DNA from: Bacillus sp. AFS059628
GTDB taxonomy: Bacteria > Bacillota > Bacilli > Bacillales > Bacillaceae_G
DNA length: 64,000 nt
Assembly: GCF_002571225.1 (NCBI RefSeq)
Contig: NZ_NVEC01000001.1
Location: 46,018 to 110,017, forward strand
Direction of reading: 5' to 3'
The stretch's first letter is position 1, and each line of letters starts with the position of its first letter. The notes under the pieces are model-generated. The model was not told where the DNA came from. It searched no databases and saw nothing but the letters and a program-made list of their open reading frames with translations. Position numbers and translations under genes: made by a program. Positions 41,388-48,916 of this stretch are shown in pieces.

Positions 41388-42114
41388 ACTTTTCTATTTT
41401 ATGAAGAAAAGGACATTTTCCCTTTATCGGTTCTACATCGTCCCCTATGAAGTATTGTTTCCATTCACGATGATCCGGATCACCATAATGACTAATGTTG
41501 GGATGTTTCGGCAACTGATCCCACTTTTCAACTCGCTCTCGGACCGTTTGTCTTGAATATGCTCCTTTTAGACGATCACCTTCTAATCCATCAAAGATGG
41601 TGCGTGGTTGAAACCCAATAACGAGAGAATTTCCTAAATGCCTAGTTTTTCGTTGTTTATAAGCTGGTGCATTTCCAAATGCGAATATCGGTTCACCACC
41701 AAATGAAAATTCCCATAAGTAATGGTCTGGGTCTTCAGGAATTTGCTTCGGCCATGTTTGGTCATCTTGTTCATGTAAATATTGTAATACTTTCCAAAAG
41801 TAATCCCGATAATATTCCAGTGATTGTTCCTCACATTCTGGTTCCACAAAAAGAAAAAATCCTCTTCTTACAATTGGCCGCTCTTTCATTAACTCTAAAA
41901 AAGATAACATTGTATGTGGCAAATGGCTCCAATCATTATGAGAGAGAAAGGAATAACGAAGCTCATTCTTTTTCAAAGCAGTTAAACCAAAATAACATGG
42001 GAAAGTTGGTTCTAATACGATGTTTGAAAAATTTTCAAATTCTTGTGCAACCCAATTCGGTATATCCGTTCTCATTCTCATTCCGTCATTATCTAATAAA
42101 TAAGACTCATTCAT
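41386..42114 (-). CDS. YqcI/YcgG-family protein
   Basis: The 242-residue protein matches the YqcI/YcgG family: CYFGLTALKKNELRYSF, FFLFVEPE, DPDHYLWEFSFGGEPIFAFGNAPAYKQRKTRHLGNSLVIGFQPRTIFDGL, and a late Cys (GKCPF). The motif set resembles haem- or metal-dependent enzymes by the conserved His and Cys, but the activity is unknown. It precedes a LysE-type exporter as in B. subtilis ycgG-ycgF. Confidence 0.88.
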   Translation of the reverse strand: MNESYLLDNDGMRMRTDIPNWVAQEFENFSNIVLEPTFPCYFGLTALKKNELRYSFLSHNDWSHLPHTMLSFLELMKERPIVRRGFFLFVEPECEEQSLEYYRDYFWKVLQYLHEQDDQTWPKQIPEDPDHYLWEFSFGGEPIFAFGNAPAYKQRKTRHLGNSLVIGFQPRTIFDGLEGDRLKGAYSRQTVRERVEKWDQLPKHPNISHYGDPDHREWKQYFIGDDVEPIKGKCPFLHKIEK

Positions 42115-42234
42115 TCTTTCACCTCATTATGTATAGCATTCAATTAAGACTATTACATACTCGGCCTGTCCTATACCTATTTAAAAATTTGACTGAAAAA
42201 TTATTTAAAAATACAAAAAAATAAAATCGCTTAC

Positions 42235-42264
42235 TTGACTAAATTCTCCCAATTCGTGTATATT
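42235..42264 (+). promoter_or_regulatory. Promoter of the cold-shock gene with long leader
   Basis: TTGACT (42235-42240) and TATATT (42259-42264) with 18-base spacing. The implied 5' leader is about 107 bases, as is usual for csp mRNAs whose leader mediates cold induction. Confidence 0.7.
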
Positions 42265-42377
42265 TAAATTAATCATTTAGCAGAATATTCAAGATTATAG
42301 CATTTTTAGTTTATATTATCTTTTCAAATGAATTTCACTAAATGAAAAACGTAAATGTTTTTAGGAGGAATTGTAAC

Positions 42378-42575
42378 ATGCAAGGAAAAGTAAAATGGTT
42401 TAACAACGAAAAAGGTTTTGGATTTATCGAAATGGAAGGCGCTGACGATGTATTCGTACATTTCTCTGCTATTCAAGGCGAAGGTTACAAAGCTTTAGAG
42501 GAAGGTCAAGAAGTATCTTTCGATATCACTGAAGGAAACCGCGGACCTCAAGCTGCTAACGTAGTAAAACTTTAA
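42378..42575 (+). CDS. Cold-shock protein (Csp family)
   Basis: A 65-residue OB-fold RNA chaperone. RNP1 (KGFGFIEM) and RNP2 (VFVHFSAI) and the family frame ([13 protein letters not shown]... [11 protein letters not shown]) are complete. Csp proteins bind single-stranded RNA and prevent secondary structure in the cold. B. cereus has five or more csp genes and I cannot say which this is. TTAGGAGGAA precedes the ATG at 42378; twelve in-frame upstream codons are in the leader. Confidence 0.96.
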   Translation: MQGKVKWFNNEKGFGFIEMEGADDVFVHFSAIQGEGYKALEEGQEVSFDITEGNRGPQAANVVKL

Positions 42576-42588
42576 TCCAACATATGAC

Positions 42589-42616
42589 AGGAGGTTACCT
42601 TACTTGGTAACCTCCT
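42589..42616 (+). terminator. Terminator after the csp gene
   Basis: AGGAGGTTACC and GGTAACCTCCT pair perfectly around TTACTT, followed by TTGTTATT. Confidence 0.9.
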
Positions 42617-42694
42617 TTGTTATTCCTTTGTATATTTCCGTTTTCCAGAGCAAAAACTATGTGAAATGCGCAATATACAAAGGAGGAATTAGCA

Positions 42695-42943
42695 ATGGGA
42701 TCAGAAGTAAATGATTTTGAAGAAGTAAAATTCCGTGTAGAAACAGCACAAAAAATGGTAGGATCAGCGACAATTTCAATGGATCCAGATACATTAGAGC
42801 ATGCGACTACTGCTGTAGAAGCCGCTCGCTCTCAGCTTGAAATTATGAGATCTGTTGCAACAGATTTAGATGAGCCATTTCTGATGAATGAGGAAAAGAA
42901 ATTAAGCGAGTGCGAGCATCAATTAAATGAAGCGAAGCACTAA
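42695..42943 (+). CDS. Small helical protein (DUF2524-like)
   Basis: An 82-residue, acidic, entirely helical protein (FEEVKFRVETAQKMVGSA, ATTAVEAARSQLEIMRS, NEEKKLSECEHQLNEAKH). It resembles the Bacillus DUF2524 family as I remember it; no function is known. AAAGGAGG stands nine bases before the ATG, an excellent site. It follows the csp terminator and has its own terminator shared with the convergent zinc-finger gene. Confidence 0.75.
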   Translation: MGSEVNDFEEVKFRVETAQKMVGSATISMDPDTLEHATTAVEAARSQLEIMRSVATDLDEPFLMNEEKKLSECEHQLNEAKH

Positions 42944-42944
42944 A

Positions 42945-42979
42945 AAAAACATCCAGAGAATTTTCTCTGGATGTTTTTT
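42945..42979. terminator. Shared terminator of two convergent small genes
   Basis: AAACATCCAGAGAA pairs with TTCTCTGGATGTTT, with A and T runs on both sides. It serves the DUF2524-like gene (plus) and the zinc-finger gene (minus). Confidence 0.9.
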
Positions 42980-43155
42980 CATGACAACTGCTCTCCATAC
43001 TTTTTCAATGTTTCTCCAACTGTACATTGTCTTATACAAAAGGAATGAGCATAATACTTACTATTCGTCTTTCGGTTATGTTCTCGCAAAAAACACCCTT
43101 CACAATACGTTTCTAATAAGTCATTTACCTCCGTAATGAGTTGCTTTTTATCCAC
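42979..43155 (-). CDS. Small zinc-finger protein (C2HCIx2C type, 58 aa)
   Basis: A 58-residue protein from a GTG at 43155, five bases after AGAGGTG. Zinc ligands fit the zf-C2HCIx2C pattern known from Bacillus: C18-x2-C21 (YCEGC), then H37 and C40-I-x2-C44 (HSFCIRQC). The ends are helical and charged. Probable nucleic-acid or protein binding; partners unknown. It lies 12 bases after the RNase H-like gene on the same strand and may share its transcript. Confidence 0.85.
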   Translation of the reverse strand: MDKKQLITEVNDLLETYCEGCFLREHNRKTNSKYYAHSFCIRQCTVGETLKKYGEQLS

Positions 43156-43167
43156 CTTTGCACCTCT

Positions 43168-43827
43168 CTATTCGGTTATTTCTTTATGACTATCTATAAC
43201 TGTTCCTTCTAATGCTTGCGTAGCTAATTGGTGTGCTTCTTTATTTTGTTTTCTAGATATCGGCTCGCACACTAGTTTTAATTTCATTTGTTTCGCCTTT
43301 TGTTCAATTTGATCTAAGTAATGATTTAAATGCTCATCATAGCAAGGCCATTCTCCAGCCAATTGCTGCAGTACAACTTGCGAATCGCCGCGAAGCGTGA
43401 CCGCTTCATACTTAATCCCTAATTCCTCGAGTATATTCATACCGTATAGTAATGATGCATATTCCGCTTCATTATTATCATATATACCTTCTATATATGC
43501 ATTACGGCGAATTCGGTATTGTTTATTCCCTTTTTTATAGTATACACATATACCTACTCCAGCTTCTTTCGTCTGAACATCATACCCCCCATCAAAATAA
43601 ACGTGTACTTCTTGGGGCTCTTCCTCCACTTGTTTACTCAGCTTTTTCATTTCCTTTAGCGACCATTCCGCATCCATTTCATCATAAAATGATAGTTCTT
43701 TCACTCTTCCTGTTTTCTCGAAATCCTCTGCAAATTGCAGTACTTCTTCTATGTTCATATAATCTGTCGTTAATTCCGTCTGCAAACCGCGCTTCGTTTT
43801 ATACAACCAATGAATTTTATATTTCAT
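43168..43827 (-). CDS. RNase H-like protein with N-terminal extension (YpeP-like)
   Basis: The 219 residues comprise a 70-residue N-terminal region and an RNase HI fold with D79 (VYFDGGYD), E122 (NNEAEYASL) and D148 (LRGDSQVV). The fourth acidic residue of the DEDD set is replaced by His (H199 in NKEAHQLA), so activity on RNA-DNA hybrids is doubtful or altered. B. subtilis YpeP has a similar layout. A second, complete RNase H-like gene is at 45590. Confidence 0.85.
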   Translation of the reverse strand: MKYKIHWLYKTKRGLQTELTTDYMNIEEVLQFAEDFEKTGRVKELSFYDEMDAEWSLKEMKKLSKQVEEEPQEVHVYFDGGYDVQTKEAGVGICVYYKKGNKQYRIRRNAYIEGIYDNNEAEYASLLYGMNILEELGIKYEAVTLRGDSQVVLQQLAGEWPCYDEHLNHYLDQIEQKAKQMKLKLVCEPISRKQNKEAHQLATQALEGTVIDSHKEITE

Positions 43828-43942
43828 ACTAGATTCCCCTTATATAAGACTTCTTATATGTAGCCAGCTAATGAAAGCCTCACTTTATTTTATTATATTG
43901 TATCAATAGTCACAGCATTATATTCAATTTGCTTACATACAA

Positions 43943-43972
43943 AAAGAGCTATCCCTATAGGAATAGCTCTTT
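43943..43972 (-). terminator. Terminator after queT
   Basis: AAAGAGCTATCCC and GGAATAGCTCTTT pair (one wobble) around TATA; on the minus strand TTTTTG follows. Confidence 0.9.
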
Positions 43973-43978
43973 CATCTA

Positions 43979-44464
43979 TTACATAAATCTTTCAAATTGT
44001 ACTCGTTTATTAATCCAGTACATTACAGGCATACCAATTGCCATGACAACAAATTCACCGATTGCACATGTTAACCAAGTCAACATAAATGGTAAATCAA
44101 ATGCAAGATGAAGTTCAATTGCAATCATAAACATTGTAATTGTAAAAATAACTGTATTAAAAATCATACGAGCCCAAACACCTTTAATAAATCGCATAGA
44201 AATAATCGTTGCAACTAACGCAAGAATAGATTGTCCTACTCCAAATACTAAATCATACGCGATCATAGGTGAGAAAAAGAGATTCGTTAAAAATACACCT
44301 AATACAATTCCGTAAATTGCTTTCTTATTAAATACAACAAGATGATTAAACATCTCTGAAATACGAAACTGTACATTCGTAAAGCCAAATGGCTGAATAA
44401 GCATAGAAACAGCAATATATAATGCCGCTAAAATACCATTACCGACTAAAGTTCTAATATTCAT
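43979..44464 (-). CDS. queT: QueT-family queuosine-precursor transporter subunit
   Basis: A 161-residue membrane protein with five to six hydrophobic segments, of the QueT S-component family of ECF transporters that take up queuosine precursors such as preQ1. Marks: GILAALYIAVSMLIQPFGFTNVQFRISEMFNHLVVFNKKAIYG and a conserved C-terminal half. The assignment is strengthened by a preQ1-I riboswitch directly overlapping its ribosome site. The shared ECF ATPases are presumably encoded elsewhere. Confidence 0.93.
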   Translation of the reverse strand: MNIRTLVGNGILAALYIAVSMLIQPFGFTNVQFRISEMFNHLVVFNKKAIYGIVLGVFLTNLFFSPMIAYDLVFGVGQSILALVATIISMRFIKGVWARMIFNTVIFTITMFMIAIELHLAFDLPFMLTWLTCAIGEFVVMAIGMPVMYWINKRVQFERFM

Positions 44465-44472
44465 GACAAAAT

Positions 44473-44511
44473 CTCCTTAGTTTTTTTACGTGGGATGGTT
44501 TCGAACCACGT
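44473..44511 (-). promoter_or_regulatory. preQ1-I riboswitch controlling queT translation
   Basis: On the minus strand: stem ACGTGG...CCACGT, loop beginning with the hallmark GGTTC, then an A-rich tail AAAAAAACTAAGGAG. The tail contains the queT Shine-Dalgarno (AAGGAG), so ligand-dependent pseudoknot formation would hide it. Size and motifs fit the class I preQ1 aptamer, about 35 bases. Confidence 0.92.
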
Positions 44512-44647
44512 TATTCATTTTTTAAGCAACAAGATTATATTTTACGCAATACACACTCTTTCGTCAATAGATTCCTATCATTAACTACCTTTTTTCTTTT
44601 AGACAACGTATAATAAAATATATGAAAGTTTTAGGAGGTTTCACTTC

Positions 44648-45520
44648 ATGACAGCAACAATTCAAAATGAAAAAGTGATCGTTTCCATTTCTGACAAAGG
44701 TGCAGAATTACAAAGCGTTCGCTTAAAAGAAGATAACACTGAATACTTATGGCAAGGCGATTCTACTTATTGGGGGCGCCGCGCACCAATTTTATTCCCA
44801 ATTGTCGGCCGATTAGTAGATAATACATACTACGTAGATGGTAAACCATATTCTTTAACACAACACGGCTTTGCTCGTGACCTTACATTCTCTGTAAAAG
44901 AACAAAGTGAAACGAAAATCACTTACATTGTAACTAGTAATGAAGAAACATTAAAAAAATACCCATACGAATTCGAATTACTCGTTTCTTATGAGCTAGA
45001 CGGACAAATCGTTCATGTAACATATGAAGTACATAACCCTGCTTCAAAAGAGATGTTCTTCTCAATCGGAGCACATCCTGGTTTCAACTTCCCCCTATTA
45101 GAGGGCGAATCATTTACAGATTATCATTTATCATTTAACGGTTCTGAACGCTTAGAAACAAGCGTATTAGAAGGACCTTACCTTTCAAGCAAAAAGCAAG
45201 TAATCGCTGAAAATGCAACTGAATTACCACTTACATACGATTTATTCAAAAATGATGCACTTATTTTTGAAAATATGAATACGGATGAAATCTCTATTCG
45301 TTCTCATAAACATAATAAATTTGTAAAAGTAGAATTTGACGGATTCCCATTTGTCGGCGTATGGACACCAGGCGAGAATGCTCCCTTCTTATGTATCGAA
45401 CCTTGGTACGGAATTGCTGATGGAGTAACTCCAGCAAAAGATTTCAAAGAAAAAAAAGGAATTCAATCTTTACAAGCGAATGAAACATTTACATGTCGTT
45501 ATAGCATTACAATTGGCTAA
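44648..45520 (+). CDS. Aldose 1-epimerase family protein (LacX-like)
   Basis: A 290-residue galactose mutarotase-like beta-sandwich enzyme. Family marks: RRAPILFPIVGRLVDN, LTQHGFARDLTF with the catalytic-type His, SIGAHPGFNFPLL with the second His, and a late Glu in FLCIEPWYGIADG. It probably interconverts alpha and beta anomers of a hexose or hexose-6-phosphate. TTAGGAGG stands before the ATG. Single-gene unit. Confidence 0.9.
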   Translation: MTATIQNEKVIVSISDKGAELQSVRLKEDNTEYLWQGDSTYWGRRAPILFPIVGRLVDNTYYVDGKPYSLTQHGFARDLTFSVKEQSETKITYIVTSNEETLKKYPYEFELLVSYELDGQIVHVTYEVHNPASKEMFFSIGAHPGFNFPLLEGESFTDYHLSFNGSERLETSVLEGPYLSSKKQVIAENATELPLTYDLFKNDALIFENMNTDEISIRSHKHNKFVKVEFDGFPFVGVWTPGENAPFLCIEPWYGIADGVTPAKDFKEKKGIQSLQANETFTCRYSITIG

Positions 45521-45527
45521 TTACTCT

Positions 45528-45562
45528 ATCCCCTACTTCAATGAAACATATAAGTAGGGGAT
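45528..45562 (+). terminator. Hairpin after the epimerase gene
   Basis: ATCCCCTACTT and AAGTAGGGGAT pair perfectly around 13 bases. The T run is weak (CATCTTATCATTT). Confidence 0.6.
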
Positions 45563-45589
45563 CATCTTATCATTTGGAGGTTTCTCATT

Positions 45590-45976
45590 TTGATTGAAGT
45601 ATATATTGATGGTGCATCAAAAGGAAATCCTGGTCCTTCTGGTGCAGGCGTATTTATTAAAGGGGTTCAACCAGCTGTACAATTATCATTACCCCTTGGG
45701 ACAATGTCCAATCATGAAGCAGAATACCACGCTTTACTTGCGGCATTAAAATATTGCATGGAGCATAATTATAACATTGTCTCTTTCCGTACAGATTCGC
45801 AACTTGTCGAGCGGGCTGTTGAAAAAGAATACGCAAAAAATAAAATGTTTGCACCACTATTAGAAGAAGCACTGCAGTACATAAAAAGTTTCGATCTCTT
45901 TTTTATTAAGTGGATTCCAAGTAGTCAAAATAAAGTTGCTGATGAGTTAGCTAGAAAGGCTATCTTACAAAATTAA
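45590..45976 (+). CDS. RNase HI-like ribonuclease (YpdQ-like)
   Basis: A 128-residue RNase H fold with the full DEDD set: D7 (YIDGASKGNPGPSGAG), E45 (NHEAEYHAL), D69 (FRTDSQLVE) and D118 (NKVADELARKA). It lacks the basic handle of E. coli RNase HI, as in Bacillus YpdQ. It begins at a TTG, nine bases after TGGAGG, and lies 7 bases before an EamA transporter gene, so the two are one operon. Confidence 0.9.
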   Translation: MIEVYIDGASKGNPGPSGAGVFIKGVQPAVQLSLPLGTMSNHEAEYHALLAALKYCMEHNYNIVSFRTDSQLVERAVEKEYAKNKMFAPLLEEALQYIKSFDLFFIKWIPSSQNKVADELARKAILQN

Positions 45977-45983
45977 CGGGGGT

Positions 45984-46895
45984 ATGAGTGTGAAAAAAGA
46001 TTGGATCGCTCCTCTTGCTTTATTATTTGTCTCTTTTATTTGGGGAGCTACGTTTGTCGTCGTTCAAAATGCTATGTCTTTCGTTGGTCCATTTACTTTT
46101 AATGGTATTCGTTTTTTATTCGCTGGAATTATTTTATTATTCGTTCAAATGATTTTCTCAAAAAAAACTTCAAAACAAGATATTAAACAAAGTAGTCTCG
46201 CTGGATTAATCGTTGGGTTCTTTTTATGCGTTGGATACGTGTTACAAACATTTGGCTTACTTTATACAACTTCTTCAAAAGCAGGTTTCTTAACAGGACT
46301 TAGTATCGTTATGGTACCCATTTTGTCTTTTATCTTTTTAAAACAAAAAGCTACCATTTTTATCGTAATGGGCATTGCTGTAGCAACAGCAGGTTTATAC
46401 TTATTAACAGCTGGTGATTCTTTTCAATTAAACATGGGAGATATACTCGTTCTCGGTTGTGCAGTTGCTTTCGCTGCTCATATTCTTGTTAACGGCTTCT
46501 TCTCTAAGAAAATATCACCTTTATTATTAAGCACGTCGCAAATATTAGCTGTCGGTATGTTTTCTTCTATTTGCGCTTTTTTGTTTGAAGATTGGGAAAA
46601 ATTATTCTCAGCAGCACTATGGACGAATTCTTCCTTTTTATTCGCCCTATTTCTAACTTCCCTATTCGCAACATCCATTGCTTTTTTCATTCAAACATCA
46701 GCGCAAAAGCATACATCTCCAACGAGAGTAGCCATTATTTTCGCAATGGAGCCCGTTTTTGCTGCCTTAACAGGCGTTCTCGTGGCAAACGAACAACTTT
46801 CTGTTTCCGCTATTATCGGATGCCTATGTATTTTTCTAGGCATGGTTTTTGTTGAATTACCTTCCAAAACAAAAAAAGAAGCGCAGGCCGCGTGA
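45984..46895 (+). CDS. EamA/DMT-family transporter
   Basis: A 303-residue protein with ten membrane helices in two EamA halves: LLFVSFIWGATFVVVQNAMSFVGP... at the start, and the second half with ILVLGCAVAFAAHILVNGFF and AIIFAMEPVFAALTGVLVANEQL. Probable metabolite exporter; substrate unknown. The ATG at 45984 is only two bases after GGGGG, whereas the GTG at 45990 is better spaced, so translation may begin there. Confidence 0.9.
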   Translation: MSVKKDWIAPLALLFVSFIWGATFVVVQNAMSFVGPFTFNGIRFLFAGIILLFVQMIFSKKTSKQDIKQSSLAGLIVGFFLCVGYVLQTFGLLYTTSSKAGFLTGLSIVMVPILSFIFLKQKATIFIVMGIAVATAGLYLLTAGDSFQLNMGDILVLGCAVAFAAHILVNGFFSKKISPLLLSTSQILAVGMFSSICAFLFEDWEKLFSAALWTNSSFLFALFLTSLFATSIAFFIQTSAQKHTSPTRVAIIFAMEPVFAALTGVLVANEQLSVSAIIGCLCIFLGMVFVELPSKTKKEAQAA

Positions 46896-46940
46896 AGTTA
46901 CGATTGTAACTTCCGCATAAAAGCCTTAGCGCTTTTTTTA
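46879..46940. terminator. Compound hairpin between EamA and DUF6123-like genes
   Basis: An outer stem AAGCGCAGGC / GCCTTAGCGCTT and an inner perfect stem GAAGTTAC / GTAACTTC lie over the stops of two convergent genes; a run of T ends the plus-strand form. Confidence 0.75.
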
Positions 46941-47158
46941 TCTGTAATCTCTTCTTCTTTCAATCGTTCTAATAACGCAACAAAATAACTCCCATCAAAC
47001 TGTAATTGATGTTTAATTGTCGCTTCTATTGCCGCGTTCACAATTCCATCAGATGCACCCGTATATCCTTGTCCAAACATAATAAATCCTTGTGCCTCTT
47101 CTGATAGTTTAAATCCTTTCGTATGTAAGAATGAAAGATAATCTTCTACTGTTTGCAT
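46898..47158 (-). CDS. DUF6123-like small protein
   Basis: An 86-residue helical protein (MQTVEDYLSFLHTKGFKLSE, EAQGFIMFGQGYTGASDGIV, FDGSYFVALLERLKEEEI). It resembles the DUF6123 family of Bacillaceae as I remember it; the function is unknown. It converges on the EamA gene with only 2 bases between stops. GTGGGAAT precedes the ATG at 47158, a weak site. Confidence 0.75.
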   Translation of the reverse strand: MQTVEDYLSFLHTKGFKLSEEAQGFIMFGQGYTGASDGIVNAAIEATIKHQLQFDGSYFVALLERLKEEEITDKKSAKAFMRKLQS

Positions 47159-47340
47159 GATATTCCCACCTACTCAAAAATTCTCCATCTCCTATCATAC
47201 ATGTTTTTACACGCTATGAGAATGAAATTTCTTTGACAACTTTGTAAATCTATCGTCTACTGCATAGACAATAAAGGATTTCCTTGCAATATGAATGAAT
47301 ATGTATAGGGGAACTTATTTCATATTAAAGGAGAGACACA

Positions 47341-47901
47341 ATGAAGCAAGCACTATTAATTATCGATGCGCAACAAGAATTAATGGATGGAAATGAAAAA
47401 GAAAATGCAGTTTTTCGTAAAAAAGAGCTACTATCTACACTAAATACAGCCGTACAGAACGCAATCGATTCAAATGCCCTTATTGTTTTCGTAAGAGATA
47501 TCGATGTTGCTTCTGGTAGTGGAGAAGGATTTGAAGTACATAATGAAATTCAAGTACCTCAGTCCGCAATCCTTATTAATAAAGCAGCAACAAACGCATT
47601 CTATGCCACTTCTTTACTAGAACTTTTAAAAGAAGAGAAGATTGGTCATATCGTTATCGGTGGATGTAAAACAGAGCATTGTATCGACACCGCTGTTAGA
47701 ACTGCTACTGTACAAGGATTTGACGTTACATTAATTAAAAATGGTCATTCCACAACTGATTCTAACGTATTATCTGCAGAGCAAATTATTGCTCATCATA
47801 ATAAAATTCTACATGGACATTATAACGTGGATCATTTTTCTATGGTGAGAAATATTGAGGAAGACCTCTTTCAACCAACTCACGACCAATATCGTGATTA
47901 A
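47341..47901 (+). CDS. Isochorismatase-family cysteine hydrolase
   Basis: A 186-residue alpha/beta hydrolase-like enzyme with the D-K-C triad: D9 (LLIIDAQQEL), K81 (LINKAATNAF) and C114 (GGCKTEHCIDTAVR). Members include nicotinamidases and isochorismatase-like amidases; the missing metal-site histidines argue against nicotinamidase, so the substrate is open. AAAGGAGAGA precedes the ATG. A possible TTGACA at about 47234 lies upstream. Single-gene unit. Confidence 0.9.
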   Translation: MKQALLIIDAQQELMDGNEKENAVFRKKELLSTLNTAVQNAIDSNALIVFVRDIDVASGSGEGFEVHNEIQVPQSAILINKAATNAFYATSLLELLKEEKIGHIVIGGCKTEHCIDTAVRTATVQGFDVTLIKNGHSTTDSNVLSAEQIIAHHNKILHGHYNVDHFSMVRNIEEDLFQPTHDQYRD

Positions 47902-47903
47902 TA

Positions 47904-47936
47904 AAAAAATCCTTCATTCAGAAGGATTCTTTTTTA
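47904..47936. terminator. Shared terminator between isochorismatase-like and GNAT genes
   Basis: AATCCTTC and GAAGGATT pair around ATTCA with A and T runs on either side, between convergent genes. Confidence 0.88.
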
Positions 47937-48794
47937 TCCGAAAATTTGTGCTGCAATACTGTATAGTTCCCCATTTCTTTTCAAAAACCGATCACTATTT
48001 CTCATCATAATTGGTGGTGTATGAACCTTTTGAAAGCCAACAGACTCTAATTGATTCATAAAATCGTTTTTCCCCTCTGGTACATCAATTCTTAATTTAC
48101 CATGATGCTCTCTTGCTAAATAATGTACAATCCTCATTGCCATCGCATCATCTTCAGCAACGACCGGACCTATTATTTTATTTTCTGGTGTTTGTATACT
48201 TAAACCGTAACCTAATACATTTTGTTCCTTATCCTTTACAACGATACACTGTTCACTTTGCATAATTCTTTTCATTACAAACCCTTTTCTATTTGTTCCA
48301 AACGCATATTCATCTAATTTTATTATTTCTTTTAAATCACACTCCTCATAATTCATCATATAATCTTCATTTCTCATACAATAATTATTCACATTGTACG
48401 AGTTACATATGTATTTAGAAACATAGCTTACTGCTCTAAATCCCAATTTTTCATATAAAGGCTTTCCCTCGTCCGTAGCAATAAGCATAATGGGAGTTTG
48501 AGCTGATACGCTCTTAATACATGCATTCGTTATCGCCTTTCCAATCCCACTTCCCTTATAATCTGGATGTACAATGACCATTCCGATAGACGCTAATTTC
48601 TCCCCATATAATATAATTGCTGCGCTAGCAATGAGTTCCTTTCTCTCATTCCACACACCATATACAATACCTGAGTCAAAAATAGTCTCAATTTCTTCTT
48701 TATTATAATCCCACCCAATATAAGAAGATAATGCTACAATATCGCCTATTTGTTCTTTCCTAAGACGTTTCACCTTAATTTCCAATTCAAGCAT
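47934..48794 (-). CDS. GNAT-family acetyltransferase (two-domain)
   Basis: A 286-residue protein. The N-terminal GNAT domain has the acetyl-CoA loop in SIGMVIVHPDYKGSGIGKAITN (V-x-P-x-x-x-G-x-G-x-G/A) and LYEKLGF. The C-terminal part (about 150-286) resembles a second, degenerate GNAT-like domain of the YitH type. Acceptor substrate unknown. It lies divergent to the giant gene with a 122-base gap that must hold both promoters. Confidence 0.9.
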   Translation of the reverse strand: MLELEIKVKRLRKEQIGDIVALSSYIGWDYNKEEIETIFDSGIVYGVWNERKELIASAAIILYGEKLASIGMVIVHPDYKGSGIGKAITNACIKSVSAQTPIMLIATDEGKPLYEKLGFRAVSYVSKYICNSYNVNNYCMRNEDYMMNYEECDLKEIIKLDEYAFGTNRKGFVMKRIMQSEQCIVVKDKEQNVLGYGLSIQTPENKIIGPVVAEDDAMAMRIVHYLAREHHGKLRIDVPEGKNDFMNQLESVGFQKVHTPPIMMRNSDRFLKRNGELYSIAAQIFG

Positions 48795-48871
48795 AATCCA
48801 TCCCCTTATCTAGACATTTAAATCATTATTATCAAATCAACTTGTACATGTTTCCCTTTATTTGTCACACA

Positions 48872-48880
48872 CATATCCTA
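48872..48880 (+). promoter_or_regulatory. Possible sporulation sigma -10 for the giant repeat gene
   Basis: CATATCCTA fits CATAnnnTA (sigma-K type) 37 bases before the start codon. No clear -35 was found. The nearby TTGACC/TATATT pair is only 5 bases apart and cannot be a vegetative promoter. Confidence 0.35.
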
Positions 48881-48916
48881 TTTTGACCAAGACTATATTG
48901 GAAATGAGGTGACAAC

